Notes under the pieces: model-generated
What the model was told of the DNA's origin: nothing
Seen by the model: only the letters and a program-made list of their open reading frames with translations
Databases searched by the model: none
Translations under genes and position numbers: made by a program
Source: Myxococcota bacterium
Lineage (GTDB): Bacteria > Myxococcota_A > UBA9160 > UBA4427
Direction of reading: 5' to 3'
Length of the DNA stretch: 52,806 bases
Assembly: GCA_028278345.1 (NCBI GenBank)
Contig: JANQEL010000069.1
Coordinates: forward strand, 1 to 52,806
Shown: positions 42,733 through 51,472 of the stretch, piece after piece
Layout: each line of letters begins with the position of its first letter
Position numbering within the stretch: position 1 is the first letter of the stretch

Positions 42733-42780
42733 TCGTACTCCCAAGCCGATCGGCGCGACCGGCTCTCATCCATACTCCCT

Positions 42781-42806
42781 GGGGGTATCGCTCCAGCGAT
42801 ATCCCC
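42781..42806. terminator. Strong hairpin between methyltransferase and NeuB genes
   Basis: GGGGGTATCGCT and AGCGATATCCCC form a 12-bp inverted repeat with one G-U pair and a two-base spacer (in practice a four-base loop). It lies between the methyltransferase stop (42911) and the NeuB start (42732). No T-run follows on either strand, so it could be a weak or factor-assisted terminator, an RNA-stability element or an operator. The rest of the 178-base gap shows nothing I recognise. Confidence 0.4.
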
Positions 42807-42910
42807 ACGAAAGCGGCAGTCTAGCGCTCCGAAAGGGGATAACCACACTGAGCACCTGGAGCCGAGCGCGAACCCGGCCGCTTGGCCGCCGGGCAGGGCG
42901 ATCTTCGCGA

Positions 42911-43978
42911 TCATCCCCGGCGCGCGAAGAGGCGTAGCTCCGAGTGGAAACCGTCGACCGTGGCGAAGCCGAATGGAATCACATTGCAATCCACGAGGTC
43001 GTAGCCCGGCAGCATCTCGTCGTAGTGGCCGCTCGTGACGGGGTCGATCACGCCGAGCGCCCCCTTCTCGCGGGCCACTTCCCTTCCTTCGCGGATATTG
43101 CGAAGCAGCACGTACTTCGCGGCAAGACGGTCGACCTGCGCCAGGTAGTTCGCCACGACGTCGGGCTCCATCTCCTGAAACGAAATGAAGTTCACGAAGA
43201 GGTCGACCTGGCCCACGAGCCTCGGCAATTGCCAGGGACACAGGATCATCGCCTGCTGAGCCTTCCGCACCCTGGCGATATCGATCGATTCGGTCTCCCG
43301 TGTAGCGTCATACGCCGCTACCCGGTCAGAGCCGAATACCTGGCGCAGATAGTAGGTCGACAAGAGCGCAGTCGTCGGGAGATCGACATCGATGTAGAAG
43401 GAGTCGTTTCTAGAGTCCTGCAGAAGGATCTCGCCGAGCGTTCCGAAGCCGCCGCCAATCTCGAGCACCGTGTCGACCGGAAGATCGTCCACACACTGCT
43501 TCGCAAAGTCGAGACCAAGCAGGTAGTTCAGCATCGACCGGCTATAGCGCCGACCATCCACCTCGAGCTGGCCGATCGGCTTGCCGACATCGCTCTCGCT
43601 CGCGTCCCGGGTAAAGGGACGCCGATCGATCGCGCCCGCGATGTGGGTGCGGTAGTCGGCCATGGCCTGGGAGCGACCACTCAGGAAGTCATCCAACCAG
43701 ATGTGGTTCTTCTCGCGCTCGGGAAGCTGATCGTGCAGCTTCGACGACAGTGCGGCAAACGCTTCCTGGTCCGAAGCGAGATCGGCGAAGAAGTAGGTCG
43801 GTACCACGTGCGCGAGCGCCGAAGGCAGCGACCGGAAGCCCTCGATGCCGTGCTGCTCGAGTTCGGCCCTCATTCTGTCGACACAGATCTTCCAGTAATA
43901 GGTCGGCTGGTAGAGTGCGTCGGCCGTCGACATGTCGGCCTCCATCGATTCGAGGAGGCTCTTCAGTTCCACATGCAT
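42911..43978 (-). CDS. Putative sugar O-methyltransferase
   Basis: This 355-residue protein has a class I SAM-binding loop, VLEIGGGFGTLGEIL (172-185), preceded by a helical N-terminal region with many Tyr/Trp. Following motifs, such as FYIDVDLPTTALLSTYYL and VDLFVNFISFQEMEP, match the putative sugar O-methyltransferase family found in polysaccharide loci. The ATG immediately follows the amidotransferase's TAG, so the two form a unit separate from NeuB. The acceptor is probably the locus's sugar. It is a second methyltransferase in this arm besides the TylF-type one and unrelated to it in sequence. Confidence 0.78.
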   Translation of the reverse strand: MHVELKSLLESMEADMSTADALYQPTYYWKICVDRMRAELEQHGIEGFRSLPSALAHVVPTYFFADLASDQEAFAALSSKLHDQLPEREKNHIWLDDFLSGRSQAMADYRTHIAGAIDRRPFTRDASESDVGKPIGQLEVDGRRYSRSMLNYLLGLDFAKQCVDDLPVDTVLEIGGGFGTLGEILLQDSRNDSFYIDVDLPTTALLSTYYLRQVFGSDRVAAYDATRETESIDIARVRKAQQAMILCPWQLPRLVGQVDLFVNFISFQEMEPDVVANYLAQVDRLAAKYVLLRNIREGREVAREKGALGVIDPVTSGHYDEMLPGYDLVDCNVIPFGFATVDGFHSELRLFARRG

Positions 43979-45115
43979 CTAGACCGTGTCCTGGGGCCAG
44001 GGGAAGTCGGGAACGAGGAAATCCTCGATGACCCAACACCCATCGCGTCGCGACCATATCTCGGGATTTCGGAACTTCTCGAGAATCGTGAAGTACTCGT
44101 GCTCCGACATGCCCACGTAGTCGCAGAAGAGACGGATCGCGTGCCACGGCGTCTCACCACCCCCCGCACGAATACGTTCCATGGCCTCCTCGCGCGTCAC
44201 CCGACCCGCGCGGATCTCGATCGAGAGAGAATCGAAACTGCGCGTGATGCCGAACTTGTACCACTTCGCGTGTTGGTGGATCGGCAGAAGATCGTCGTCG
44301 ATGTTCGTGAAGTGGGAGTGTCCGACGACCGGGCCATCGCTGCGCCCGCGGAAACCGTGCTTCTCCGCCGTGCGTTTCGACCTCTCCGGGTCCCACGCGA
44401 AGAAGTGCCCGAGAAAGATCACGTCGATGTCCCGGGAAGCGATGTCTTCTTCCGACGGCAGGAAATAGGGGGCCAGGTCCTGCCGACTGAGCTGGACGTC
44501 GTCGATCCAGTCGGCCGCGGTCGTGCCATCCGTCACCCCGAAGCGCTCGAGCCAGCGTCGGTCGAGCCGAGCCCCCGTCAGGCTGGCGTCCTCGCTTCCA
44601 TACTCCACCGCCGAGTTCTCTGCGTAGACGACGAGGGGAATGTCGAACTTCACCGCGAGCTGTACGGGGAGGGCGAAAACCGCCATATGGGTAACGAGAC
44701 CACTCATCGCCCGTTCCCGAAAGGCGCGTTCGAGGAACGCGCGTTCGACTCTGGGATTGGGCCGGAAGTCGATGTGGTGAACACCGATCTCGACGAGGCG
44801 TCGTAGGTTCTCCTCGCCAAGCTGGTTCCGAAACGGAGGGGCGTATGTGACGCACAGCGGATTGAGTCCGTGTTCGAGGCAGGTCACCACCTGCCAGAAG
44901 CTGTCCTTGCCCCCGCTCACGGGGATCACACAGTCGTACAGCGCCCCCCGGCTCCTGGCCGCTTCGGCGACGCGCTCGAACGCCTCACTGCGAGCCTGCC
45001 AATCGACAGTGCGCTTCGATGCCACACTTCGACAACCCGCGCAGACTCCGTCGGCGTCGAGCGTCACGCCAGGACGCGTTTCGGGTAGTACACATTGGTT
45101 GCAGTAGCGCGGCAT
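43979..45115 (-). CDS. N-acetyl sugar amidotransferase (WbpG/PseA type)
   Basis: This 378-residue ATP-dependent amidotransferase converts an acetamido group to an acetamidino group on surface sugars. It has two CxxC pairs (C5/C8 and C25/C28), the PP-loop SGGKDS at 67-72, and the family's HHIDFRPNPRVERAFLERAF and GSEDASLTGARLD segments. Homologues include WbpG in O-antigen and PseA/LegM-like proteins in flagellin loci. WbpG-type enzymes rely on HisH/HisF-like partners for ammonia. None is present in this window. ATG 45115 starts 33 bases from the divergent plus-strand gene, so their promoters must overlap. Confidence 0.92.
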   Translation of the reverse strand: MPRYCNQCVLPETRPGVTLDADGVCAGCRSVASKRTVDWQARSEAFERVAEAARSRGALYDCVIPVSGGKDSFWQVVTCLEHGLNPLCVTYAPPFRNQLGEENLRRLVEIGVHHIDFRPNPRVERAFLERAFRERAMSGLVTHMAVFALPVQLAVKFDIPLVVYAENSAVEYGSEDASLTGARLDRRWLERFGVTDGTTAADWIDDVQLSRQDLAPYFLPSEEDIASRDIDVIFLGHFFAWDPERSKRTAEKHGFRGRSDGPVVGHSHFTNIDDDLLPIHQHAKWYKFGITRSFDSLSIEIRAGRVTREEAMERIRAGGGETPWHAIRLFCDYVGMSEHEYFTILEKFRNPEIWSRRDGCWVIEDFLVPDFPWPQDTV

Positions 45116-45148
45116 GGACTTACCATAGCAGCCCAATCTGAGGCGCCT
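45116..45148. promoter_or_regulatory. 33-bp divergent start region of the sugar locus
   Basis: The two arms of the sugar locus start only 33 bases apart. GAGG at 45140-45143, five bases before the plus-strand ATG, is a good ribosome site. There is too little space for two full promoters, so at least one must lie inside the opposite gene, or the genes are read from more distant starts. No convincing -35/-10 pair or -24/-12 box was found. Confidence 0.45.
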
Positions 45149-46672
45149 ATGAAGCCCATCGCAGAAACCGAAGCCACGCGCCGCAGCTATCACGCCGACT
45201 CGCAAAGCAACACGGTTCACCGCGCGTCGTTGCTTGCTCCGAACCTCGCAGCCGTGCTTCCCGGCAGTTCGGTCGATCTGAGTTTCTCCAACCATTTCCT
45301 CGTGAAGCGGGGTCACGAAGATGTCGCGTGTCGCATCACGGCCATCGGCCTCGACGGCTCCGTCATCTCGTCGCGCACGGAGCAAGTCACGGAACCGCGT
45401 GTCTATACATTCGAGCTGAGCGAACTCGCGGGCGAGACGGCCGACAACTACATGGTCGAGTTCTTCAGCTCCCGCAATCTGTTCATTCCCTTCCCCGCGG
45501 CCATGGTCAACCACCGCGGCTCGAGTTTCCTGAACTCCGTGCACTCCTATAACCGGGTGTTGAACGACGTGTTCGAGGACGATGCGATCAACGCGGAACA
45601 CGTGAGCGAGGCCTCCATCGACGTGAGGGTCGACGACGAGATCGATACCTTCGCCCTCTTCACGAGCGGCCCGACGGCCTGTCGGGGGACGATGTCACTC
45701 GAGTTGAGGACCCCGGACCTGTCGCTCGAGCGTGAGATTTCCCTCGACATGCCTCGACTCACCAACCGATGGATCTCGATTGCCGATGTCTTCGGGAACG
45801 AGTTTCGGGGCGGGCCCGCCGTCCTGACGATCCAACAACCGCAGCAGCCGATGTTCTACGGTCGCATGTTGGCTGGATTGCACTCCCGCCGCGACGGAGC
45901 CATCGCCGCCAACCACAGCTTCTACGATTGCTCGAATCTGAAGGAGTACTGTGAAGACGGGCGTGCTTCGGCGCGCGTGTATCCGATCCTCGAGGGCTTT
46001 CGAGCCAGTGTCCGGGTCTATCCGATCTTCTCACCGTGCGAACTCCGCACGGGCATCGATTTCTACGACGGCCAGGGTCGCCTCCTCGCCGAGGCGGAAT
46101 GCGAAGCGATCTGCTCACCGTCAGCGAACGTGCTCGACATCTCCGTCGAAGAGGTGCTGGAGCGCGTGAATGCCGCTGGCGCCGTCGCCTTCCGGTTCCG
46201 GACCTGGCCCACATCCGGCGGGATGCCCAGGCGGCTCAATCACCAGATCGTCTACTCGGATCCGCATGATCGCAGCCCGCTCGAGGCCAGCGTCGCCATC
46301 TCGCTGCGCAATCCGAACCACTTCCAGCCGACCCGAAAGACCGGGCTCGTCTGGGGTCAGTGCGCAGTCCACGAGAACCTGATCTCGCGCGTGGGCCTGA
46401 CGTTCGATGACCCCGAGGGCGAATCGGCCGAGGGCATGGAGGTCTGGCTTCTCAGCGAAAAGGGAGAGGTGTACCGCGCCGATGTCCCGTTGCATCCGGG
46501 GGCAGCCCACGCCTTCGATCCCGCGGAACTCGTTCCCGAACTCGTTCCCTCCGGCGACGCGCGACCCCACTATCTGTGGTACTGGGCGCGTTCTGAAAGA
46601 TCCGATCTGAGTGGTTACTCCGTAACTCGTCATGCGCTCTCCTCGCACTGCTCGGGCGAACACTGCTTCTGA
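45149..46672 (+). CDS. Unrecognised 507-aa protein of the sugar locus
   Basis: This 507-residue protein lacks a signal peptide or membrane helix and appears rich in beta strands throughout (for example SSVDLSFSNHFLVKRG, RVYTFELSELAGE, RWISIADVFGNEF). A short internal duplication is seen near 280-300 (ARVYPILEGFRASVRVYPIF). The C-terminus ends with SSHCSGEHCF, a compact Cys/His cluster that could bind metal or be modified. ATG 45149 has GAGG five bases upstream. The frame above it is shadow. I do not recognise the family. It heads the plus arm, so its role is probably tied to glycan synthesis or transfer. Confidence 0.72.
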   Translation: MKPIAETEATRRSYHADSQSNTVHRASLLAPNLAAVLPGSSVDLSFSNHFLVKRGHEDVACRITAIGLDGSVISSRTEQVTEPRVYTFELSELAGETADNYMVEFFSSRNLFIPFPAAMVNHRGSSFLNSVHSYNRVLNDVFEDDAINAEHVSEASIDVRVDDEIDTFALFTSGPTACRGTMSLELRTPDLSLEREISLDMPRLTNRWISIADVFGNEFRGGPAVLTIQQPQQPMFYGRMLAGLHSRRDGAIAANHSFYDCSNLKEYCEDGRASARVYPILEGFRASVRVYPIFSPCELRTGIDFYDGQGRLLAEAECEAICSPSANVLDISVEEVLERVNAAGAVAFRFRTWPTSGGMPRRLNHQIVYSDPHDRSPLEASVAISLRNPNHFQPTRKTGLVWGQCAVHENLISRVGLTFDDPEGESAEGMEVWLLSEKGEVYRADVPLHPGAAHAFDPAELVPELVPSGDARPHYLWYWARSERSDLSGYSVTRHALSSHCSGEHCF

Positions 46673-46701
46673 ACCTCGGGCCCGCAAAGGAAGGCGAGAG
46701 C

Positions 46702-46878
46702 ATGGGCTTCGACGAGTTCGCGAAGGATGCCCGACTGTACGGTTTCGATCCGTGCAAGATTCCGGATCGATACGCAGAGGCGTTCGGCGTCGAAACGCGC
46801 CGCGACCTCCCAGGCAGCATTCGCGAATCCAACGAACCCTGCGAGAGCCGCTACGGCGCACGCGCACGAGTCGCGTAG
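46702..46878 (+). CDS. Possible small protein, 58 aa
   Basis: An ATG at 46702 preceded by an excellent purine-rich ribosome site (AAAGGAAGGCGAGAG) opens a 58-codon frame beginning MGFDEFAKDARLYGFDPCK and ending at TAG 46876-46878. It occupies the gap between two genes and ends one base before the GTG of the next. The N-terminal half looks protein-like. The last 20 residues are Arg-rich and less so. It could be a real small protein, a leader coupling translation of the next gene, or the remnant of that gene's original N-terminus. No family is recognised. Confidence 0.42.
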   Translation: MGFDEFAKDARLYGFDPCKIPDRYAEAFGVETRRDLPGSIRESNEPCESRYGARARVA

Positions 46879-46879
46879 C

Positions 46880-48406
46880 GTGGAAGGCCGCGACGTCATC
46901 GCGACGCTTCGCGAGTGGGAAAGCCGCTACCCCGTCGAGGATTGGCACGTCGACGGCATACACATCTGGCCGCATTTGCGGGTCAAGATGGGTGCAAAGA
47001 TGATCGCGGCGAGCAGCACGAGATCCCGCTCGTCCGCTCCGAGCAAGCTCGAACGGTGGGTCGAACTGGCCGGTTCGGCGGCCGCCTGCGCGCGCGATGC
47101 CCGCTCTGTCGTACGTCACATACCCAGGGCCAACGCCGTGTTCCTCGGCTACCCGATCGCCCGACATCGGCTCGGGCGCAAGTGGTACGACAGCCATTTC
47201 GACCCGATGGCCGACTTCCTCGAGCAGCACTCCCTATCGACGCTCCAGCTCGAGTACCGCCTCGACCGCGTGTCCTATCGCGTCCCGCGGCACCGCCCCG
47301 CTCTCCTCATTCGCCCCTCGGTCTACACCAGAACCAAAGCGGACAAACGCGGCCTTCCCGACTACGAGCTGAACCTCGAAGGCTATGACGATCTCGCCGC
47401 AACCGCACGGGACGAACTTCGCGCCTCGGGTGCTCCGGATTCGGTCCGCTTCCCGAAACGCTGGCGCCTCGTCGATCGCGTGCGAGCGATCAACCAGATC
47501 GCGGATTACTTCGAAACCGTCTTCGATCGCGCCCAGCCCGAAGTCGCGCTCTGCACGGCGTACTACAGCATCGTCAACATGGCCTTCTGCCTCGCTGCGG
47601 CTCGACGCGGCATCCGCTCCGTGGACGTTCAACACGGGGTGACCTGGTTGAACCCTGCATACGACGGCTGGACCCGATTTCCGAAGACCGGATACGAACT
47701 CCTGCCGGACTTCTTCTGGTGCTGGACGGAGAAAGATGGCCAACCCGTTTCCGGCTGGCCGTCCCACGCGCACGATCACCACCGCGTACTGATCGGTGGG
47801 CAACCGTGGGCCACCTACTGGCAACAGGATCGAGAGTTCACATCTGCGTTCCGCCGGCAGCTCGCCGATATCAAGGGGGCGTCGCGCAACATACTCGTGG
47901 CACTCAGTTGGAGTTCGGGACTGACACCGACACACCGGGAAGTGATTCGCGAGTCGCCGGAAGACTGGGCCTGGTGGATCCGCCTTCACCCGACTATGGA
48001 GTCTCAGCGAAACGAGATCCGAAATCTCTGCGAAGAGCTCGCCCCTGGACGGGCCCACGTCGATCTACCGACGGATCTCCCCCTGCCGTTGCTCTTGCAA
48101 GAAGCCGATGCGCACCTGACAGCAGCCTCGAGCGTGATCCAGGAGGCGACCGCATGGGGTCTACCCAGTGTCGCCATCGAGCAGCGCGCTGCCGAGCTGT
48201 ACGAACCCGAGTTCGCTGCGGGATGGGTACGCTGCGCCGAGAACCCGCGCGAGATCCTCACAGCACTGGAAGAGCAGATTCGATCCAGCGCCGGCCTCGA
48301 GCGAGCGGGAGCCTACCCGCCGATGGAGCGCATGGGGGAAACCCTGTTGGCGTTGATCGGAGCTTCCGGACACGAGCTGCCCGGTAAAGGAGGCGCTCGA
48401 GCGTGA
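46880..48406 (+). CDS. GT-B-like surface carbohydrate biosynthesis protein
   Basis: This 508-residue cytosolic protein contains the QHG motif of capsule/CDP-glycerol-type GT-B folds (SVDVQHGVTWLNPAYDGW). A later half resembles the nucleotide-binding domain, with WIRLHPTMESQRNEI and LQEADAHLTAASSVIQEATAWGLPSVAIEQRA. Start: GTG 46880, one base after the small ORF. The frame is open to 46727, but that region overlaps the small ORF and is Ala/Arg-rich shadow. It is a second glycosyltransferase candidate besides 35444-36961 and is of the same broad type. Stop overlaps the aldo/keto reductase GTG (GTGA). Confidence 0.72.
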   Translation: MEGRDVIATLREWESRYPVEDWHVDGIHIWPHLRVKMGAKMIAASSTRSRSSAPSKLERWVELAGSAAACARDARSVVRHIPRANAVFLGYPIARHRLGRKWYDSHFDPMADFLEQHSLSTLQLEYRLDRVSYRVPRHRPALLIRPSVYTRTKADKRGLPDYELNLEGYDDLAATARDELRASGAPDSVRFPKRWRLVDRVRAINQIADYFETVFDRAQPEVALCTAYYSIVNMAFCLAAARRGIRSVDVQHGVTWLNPAYDGWTRFPKTGYELLPDFFWCWTEKDGQPVSGWPSHAHDHHRVLIGGQPWATYWQQDREFTSAFRRQLADIKGASRNILVALSWSSGLTPTHREVIRESPEDWAWWIRLHPTMESQRNEIRNLCEELAPGRAHVDLPTDLPLPLLLQEADAHLTAASSVIQEATAWGLPSVAIEQRAAELYEPEFAAGWVRCAENPREILTALEEQIRSSAGLERAGAYPPMERMGETLLALIGASGHELPGKGGARA

Positions 48407-49326
48407 TCCCATCCACGCCGTCGCGATTGACGCTCGGCACCGCCCAACTCGGGCTGCCGTACGGCATCGCGAACCGCGAGGGGCTGCTCTCGGACGAAGC
48501 AGCCGAGGCGATCCTGGAGCGGGCCTTCGCCCTCGGCGTTCGAAGCCTCGACACCGCACCGGATTACGGCGAAGCCGAAGCACGAATCGGCGCCTTTCTC
48601 GAGCGTCGCGGGCGGCCCGAGGGCCTGGTGCTGTGCACGAAACTGCCGCGGCTGGACGCCGACCTCTCCGCGGACGAACTCGCCGACGTGGTGAGCCAGG
48701 CCCTCGACGGTTCGCGCCAGCGCCTGCGAGTCGACTGTATCGATGTCTATCTGATCCACGCCGCCGACGACCTTCGCCAACACGGTCAGACGCTGGTCGA
48801 TGTCCTGGTGAAGCACGGCGAAGCGGGCCATCTCGGGCGTTTCGGTGTCTCTGTCTACGAACCCGAAGAGGGGGAGTCCGCTCTGACGTTCTCGGGGCTA
48901 TCGGCCATCCAGTATCCGTTCAATTCCTTCGACCGGCGCTTTCGCGAGCAGGGATTCGCTCAGCGGCTGAACGAGCACGGGCACGCGAGCTTCGCGCGCA
49001 GTCCACTGCTCCAGGGATTGTTGTTGCTCGAACCCGAGCGCCTACCCAGCCACCTGCCGCAGGCCAAGCGGTGGCTCGATGAATGGTCCCGACTGCTGAG
49101 TGATTACGCGCTCGATCCGCTCGCGGCTGCACTCGGCTACGCGGTCGAGTGCAGCGGGGCACGGCGGATCGTCCTCGGAGTCGAATCGATCCCCCAGATC
49201 GAGAGCGCGGTCGATGCCGTGGGGAGCCCTCTACCCGACGGTTTCAGCGACGAAGTCGGGCGGCGACTCGAGGGCATTCCGCGAGAAGTGTTCGACCCGC
49301 GCAGCTGGGCGGATCCGACTTCGTGA
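48403..49326 (+). CDS. Aldo/keto reductase
   Basis: This 307-residue NAD(P)H-dependent aldo/keto reductase has the catalytic tetrad D50, Y55 (in LDTAPDYGEAE), K80 (LCTKLPR) and H119 (YLIHA). The N-terminus LTLGTAQLGLPYGIANREG matches the AKR subgroup that accompanies spore-coat and flagellin sugar loci. Family members reduce carbonyls of sugars. The GTG start overlaps the upstream stop, and its stop overlaps the SpsF-type gene start by four bases, so it is inside a coupled run. The substrate is not known. Confidence 0.92.
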   Translation: MIPSTPSRLTLGTAQLGLPYGIANREGLLSDEAAEAILERAFALGVRSLDTAPDYGEAEARIGAFLERRGRPEGLVLCTKLPRLDADLSADELADVVSQALDGSRQRLRVDCIDVYLIHAADDLRQHGQTLVDVLVKHGEAGHLGRFGVSVYEPEEGESALTFSGLSAIQYPFNSFDRRFREQGFAQRLNEHGHASFARSPLLQGLLLLEPERLPSHLPQAKRWLDEWSRLLSDYALDPLAAALGYAVECSGARRIVLGVESIPQIESAVDAVGSPLPDGFSDEVGRRLEGIPREVFDPRSWADPTS

Positions 49327-50081
49327 GTGGCGTGCGTGTCGCGATCGTGGTGCAGGCCCGAACGAGCAGCACCAGGTTGCCAGGCAAGGTGCTCAAGCCA
49401 CTGGCCGGTGCGCCGGCGATCGTGCGCATGATGGAGCGAGTCGCCCGCGTCGAGCGCGCACAGGCGTACGTGGTCGCGACGTCGGTCGAGGCAAGCGATG
49501 ACGCCCTCGCGGAAACCTGCCGGGCCGCCGGGATCCCGGTTGCGCGCGGGCCCCTCGATGACGTGCTGTCCCGCTTCGTACGCGCGGTTCCCGAGGACTG
49601 CGACACCGTGGTGCGGCTCACCGGCGATTGCCCACTCGTCGACCCGGCGCTGGTCGATCTACATATCGAGACCTTCGTCGCGAAGCAGCCGGAGGTCGAC
49701 TACGTGACGAACGCGGTCGTGCGCACGCAACCCGACGGGCTGGATGTGGAGGTGGTCTCCCGCGAGCTGCTCGAACGCGCCGACCGCGAAGCGACCGACC
49801 CCCATGATCGTGAGCACGTGTTGACCTGGGTGCGCGAGCGAGCGCAGATGGAAGTCGTGACACAGTCGGTCGATCTCTCCGCCCTGCGCTGGACCCTCGA
49901 CACGAGCGAAGACTACGAGGTGATCTCCCAGATCTACCAGGCGCTGCACCCCGCCAACCCGGATTTTGACAGCACCGCCATCTATCGGCTGCTGCTCGAA
50001 CGACCCGAGCTCATCCTCGTCGAGGGAGAGCAGGGCGACACCGCCCATTGGATCGCCCGCATCCGCGAGCATCTGGCTTGA
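49323..50081 (+). CDS. SpsF-type cytidylyltransferase
   Basis: This 252-residue nucleotidyltransferase of the SpsF family (related to CMP-Kdo and acylneuraminate cytidylyltransferases) has a start region AIVVQARTSSTRLPGKVL that is diagnostic. VRLTGDCPLVDPALVD (metal/nucleotide site) and the late DTSEDYEVI are also typical. It is the second CMP-sugar-type activating enzyme in the locus (the other is at 37731-38459), which suggests two activated sugars or activation of an intermediate. GTG 49323 overlaps the reductase stop (GTGA). The frame above it is shadow. Confidence 0.9.
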   Translation: MSGVRVAIVVQARTSSTRLPGKVLKPLAGAPAIVRMMERVARVERAQAYVVATSVEASDDALAETCRAAGIPVARGPLDDVLSRFVRAVPEDCDTVVRLTGDCPLVDPALVDLHIETFVAKQPEVDYVTNAVVRTQPDGLDVEVVSRELLERADREATDPHDREHVLTWVRERAQMEVVTQSVDLSALRWTLDTSEDYEVISQIYQALHPANPDFDSTAIYRLLLERPELILVEGEQGDTAHWIARIREHLA

Positions 50082-50111
50082 GGCGCGGAATGTCTCCATA
50101 CTGGATTCGCC

Positions 50112-51428
50112 GTGGGTAGAACGAACGAGCTGTACGAGCGGGCGCGCAAGGTCATCCCGGGCGGGACACAGCTCTTGAGCAAGCGGCCAGAGCTGTTCCT
50201 GCCGGGCGAATGGCCCGCCTACTTCAGGCGCGCGAAGGGGGTCGAGGTCGAGGATCTCGACGGCCGCGTCTTCGTGGACGTGTCGATCCACGCGGTCGGG
50301 TCGTGCCCCCTCGGCTATGCCGACCCCGACGTCGAACGCGCCGTCGTCGACGTGATCCGCGCCGGCAACATGGCGAGCCCGAGCGGCCCCGAGGAGGTCG
50401 AGCTCGCGGAGTTGCTGTGCGAACTGCACCCGTGGGCCGAGATGGTGCGCTACACGCGGGGAGGCGGTGAGTCGATGGCGCTCGCCGCGCGCGTGGCCAG
50501 GGCCGCGAGCGGACGCGATCTCATCGCCTTCTCGGGCTACCACGGCTGGCACGATTGGTACATCGCCGCCAACCTGGTCGACGGCCACGCCCTCGACGCG
50601 CACCTGTTGCCCGACATCGATCCGAGCGGCGTCCCCGAATCGTTGCGCGGCTCGATCGTGCCGTTTCTCGATTGCGACCGCGAAACGTTCGACGCCGTCG
50701 TCGCGCGACACGGTGAGCGGTTGGCTGCGATCGTCCTCGAACCCGCGCGCTACGGCGAGCCGCCCGCGGGCTGGCTCCAGCACGTTCGCGAAACGGCCGA
50801 TCGGCTGGGCGCCGTGCTGGTCTTCGACGAGATCACGAGCGGCTTCCGCCGCACCGTTGGTGGAGCGCACCTGGAACTCGGCGTCGAGCCCGACGTTGCG
50901 GTCTATGCCAAGGCGATGAGCAATGGCTACCCGATGGGCGCCGTGATCGGAAGACGCGGGGTGCTCGAAGCCGCCGAGCGCAGTTTCGTGAGCAGCACCT
51001 ACTGGAGCGAGCGCATCGGCCCCACGGCGGCGCTGGCCACGATCGGCAAGCTGCGAGAACACGACGTTCCGGCGCGACTGTGCGCGACAGGCGAGCGGAT
51101 GCGAGCCGGATGGAGGCAGCTCGCCTCGGAACACGGCCTCGAGATCGCGACCAAGGGCATCGCGCCACTCCCGACGTTCTCGCTCGACGCCGGCGACGAA
51201 TCTCGAGCAGCCATGACCCTCTACACCCAGTGCATGTTCGACGAGGGCTTCCTGGCCGCCGGGGGCTTCTACGCCTCCTACGCACACACCGACGAGGTGG
51301 TCGATCGCGCTCTCGCCGCCAGCAGCCGAGCATTCGCCCGCGTGCGCGAGGCCCTCGATTCCGGCAGCGCTCGGCAAGCCCTGCGCGGTGAGATCGCCCA
51401 TTCCGGACCCTCGCGGCGGGCGCAATGA
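50112..51428 (+). CDS. GSA-aminomutase-like class III aminotransferase
   Basis: This 438-residue PLP enzyme has the class III aminotransferase fold related to glutamate-1-semialdehyde aminomutase (IPGGTQLLSKRPELFLPGEWP, then RYTRGGGESMALAARVARAA). The PLP lysine is K267 in YAKAMSNGYPMGA, and the Asp of LVFDEITSGFR is present. Its position directly after SpsF and an AKR is typical of sugar aminotransferases in surface-glycan loci, not heme synthesis. It probably installs an amino group on a keto-sugar. GTG 50112 lies 30 bases after the SpsF stop and has no strong ribosome site. The stop overlaps an ATG of the next frame. Confidence 0.9.
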   Translation: MGRTNELYERARKVIPGGTQLLSKRPELFLPGEWPAYFRRAKGVEVEDLDGRVFVDVSIHAVGSCPLGYADPDVERAVVDVIRAGNMASPSGPEEVELAELLCELHPWAEMVRYTRGGGESMALAARVARAASGRDLIAFSGYHGWHDWYIAANLVDGHALDAHLLPDIDPSGVPESLRGSIVPFLDCDRETFDAVVARHGERLAAIVLEPARYGEPPAGWLQHVRETADRLGAVLVFDEITSGFRRTVGGAHLELGVEPDVAVYAKAMSNGYPMGAVIGRRGVLEAAERSFVSSTYWSERIGPTAALATIGKLREHDVPARLCATGERMRAGWRQLASEHGLEIATKGIAPLPTFSLDAGDESRAAMTLYTQCMFDEGFLAAGGFYASYAHTDEVVDRALAASSRAFARVREALDSGSARQALRGEIAHSGPSRRAQ

Positions 51429-51472
51429 GTTACGTTGATGCGGCCGGGCAACAAGCCGGAGAGGGGGCATCG

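Noticed and set aside
50112-51428. hemL (heme pathway glutamate-1-semialdehyde aminomutase)
   Set aside because: The gene sits between an SpsF-type enzyme and an FAD oxidoreductase in a sugar locus, and its N-terminus differs from the usual HemL start. A sugar aminotransferase fits better.
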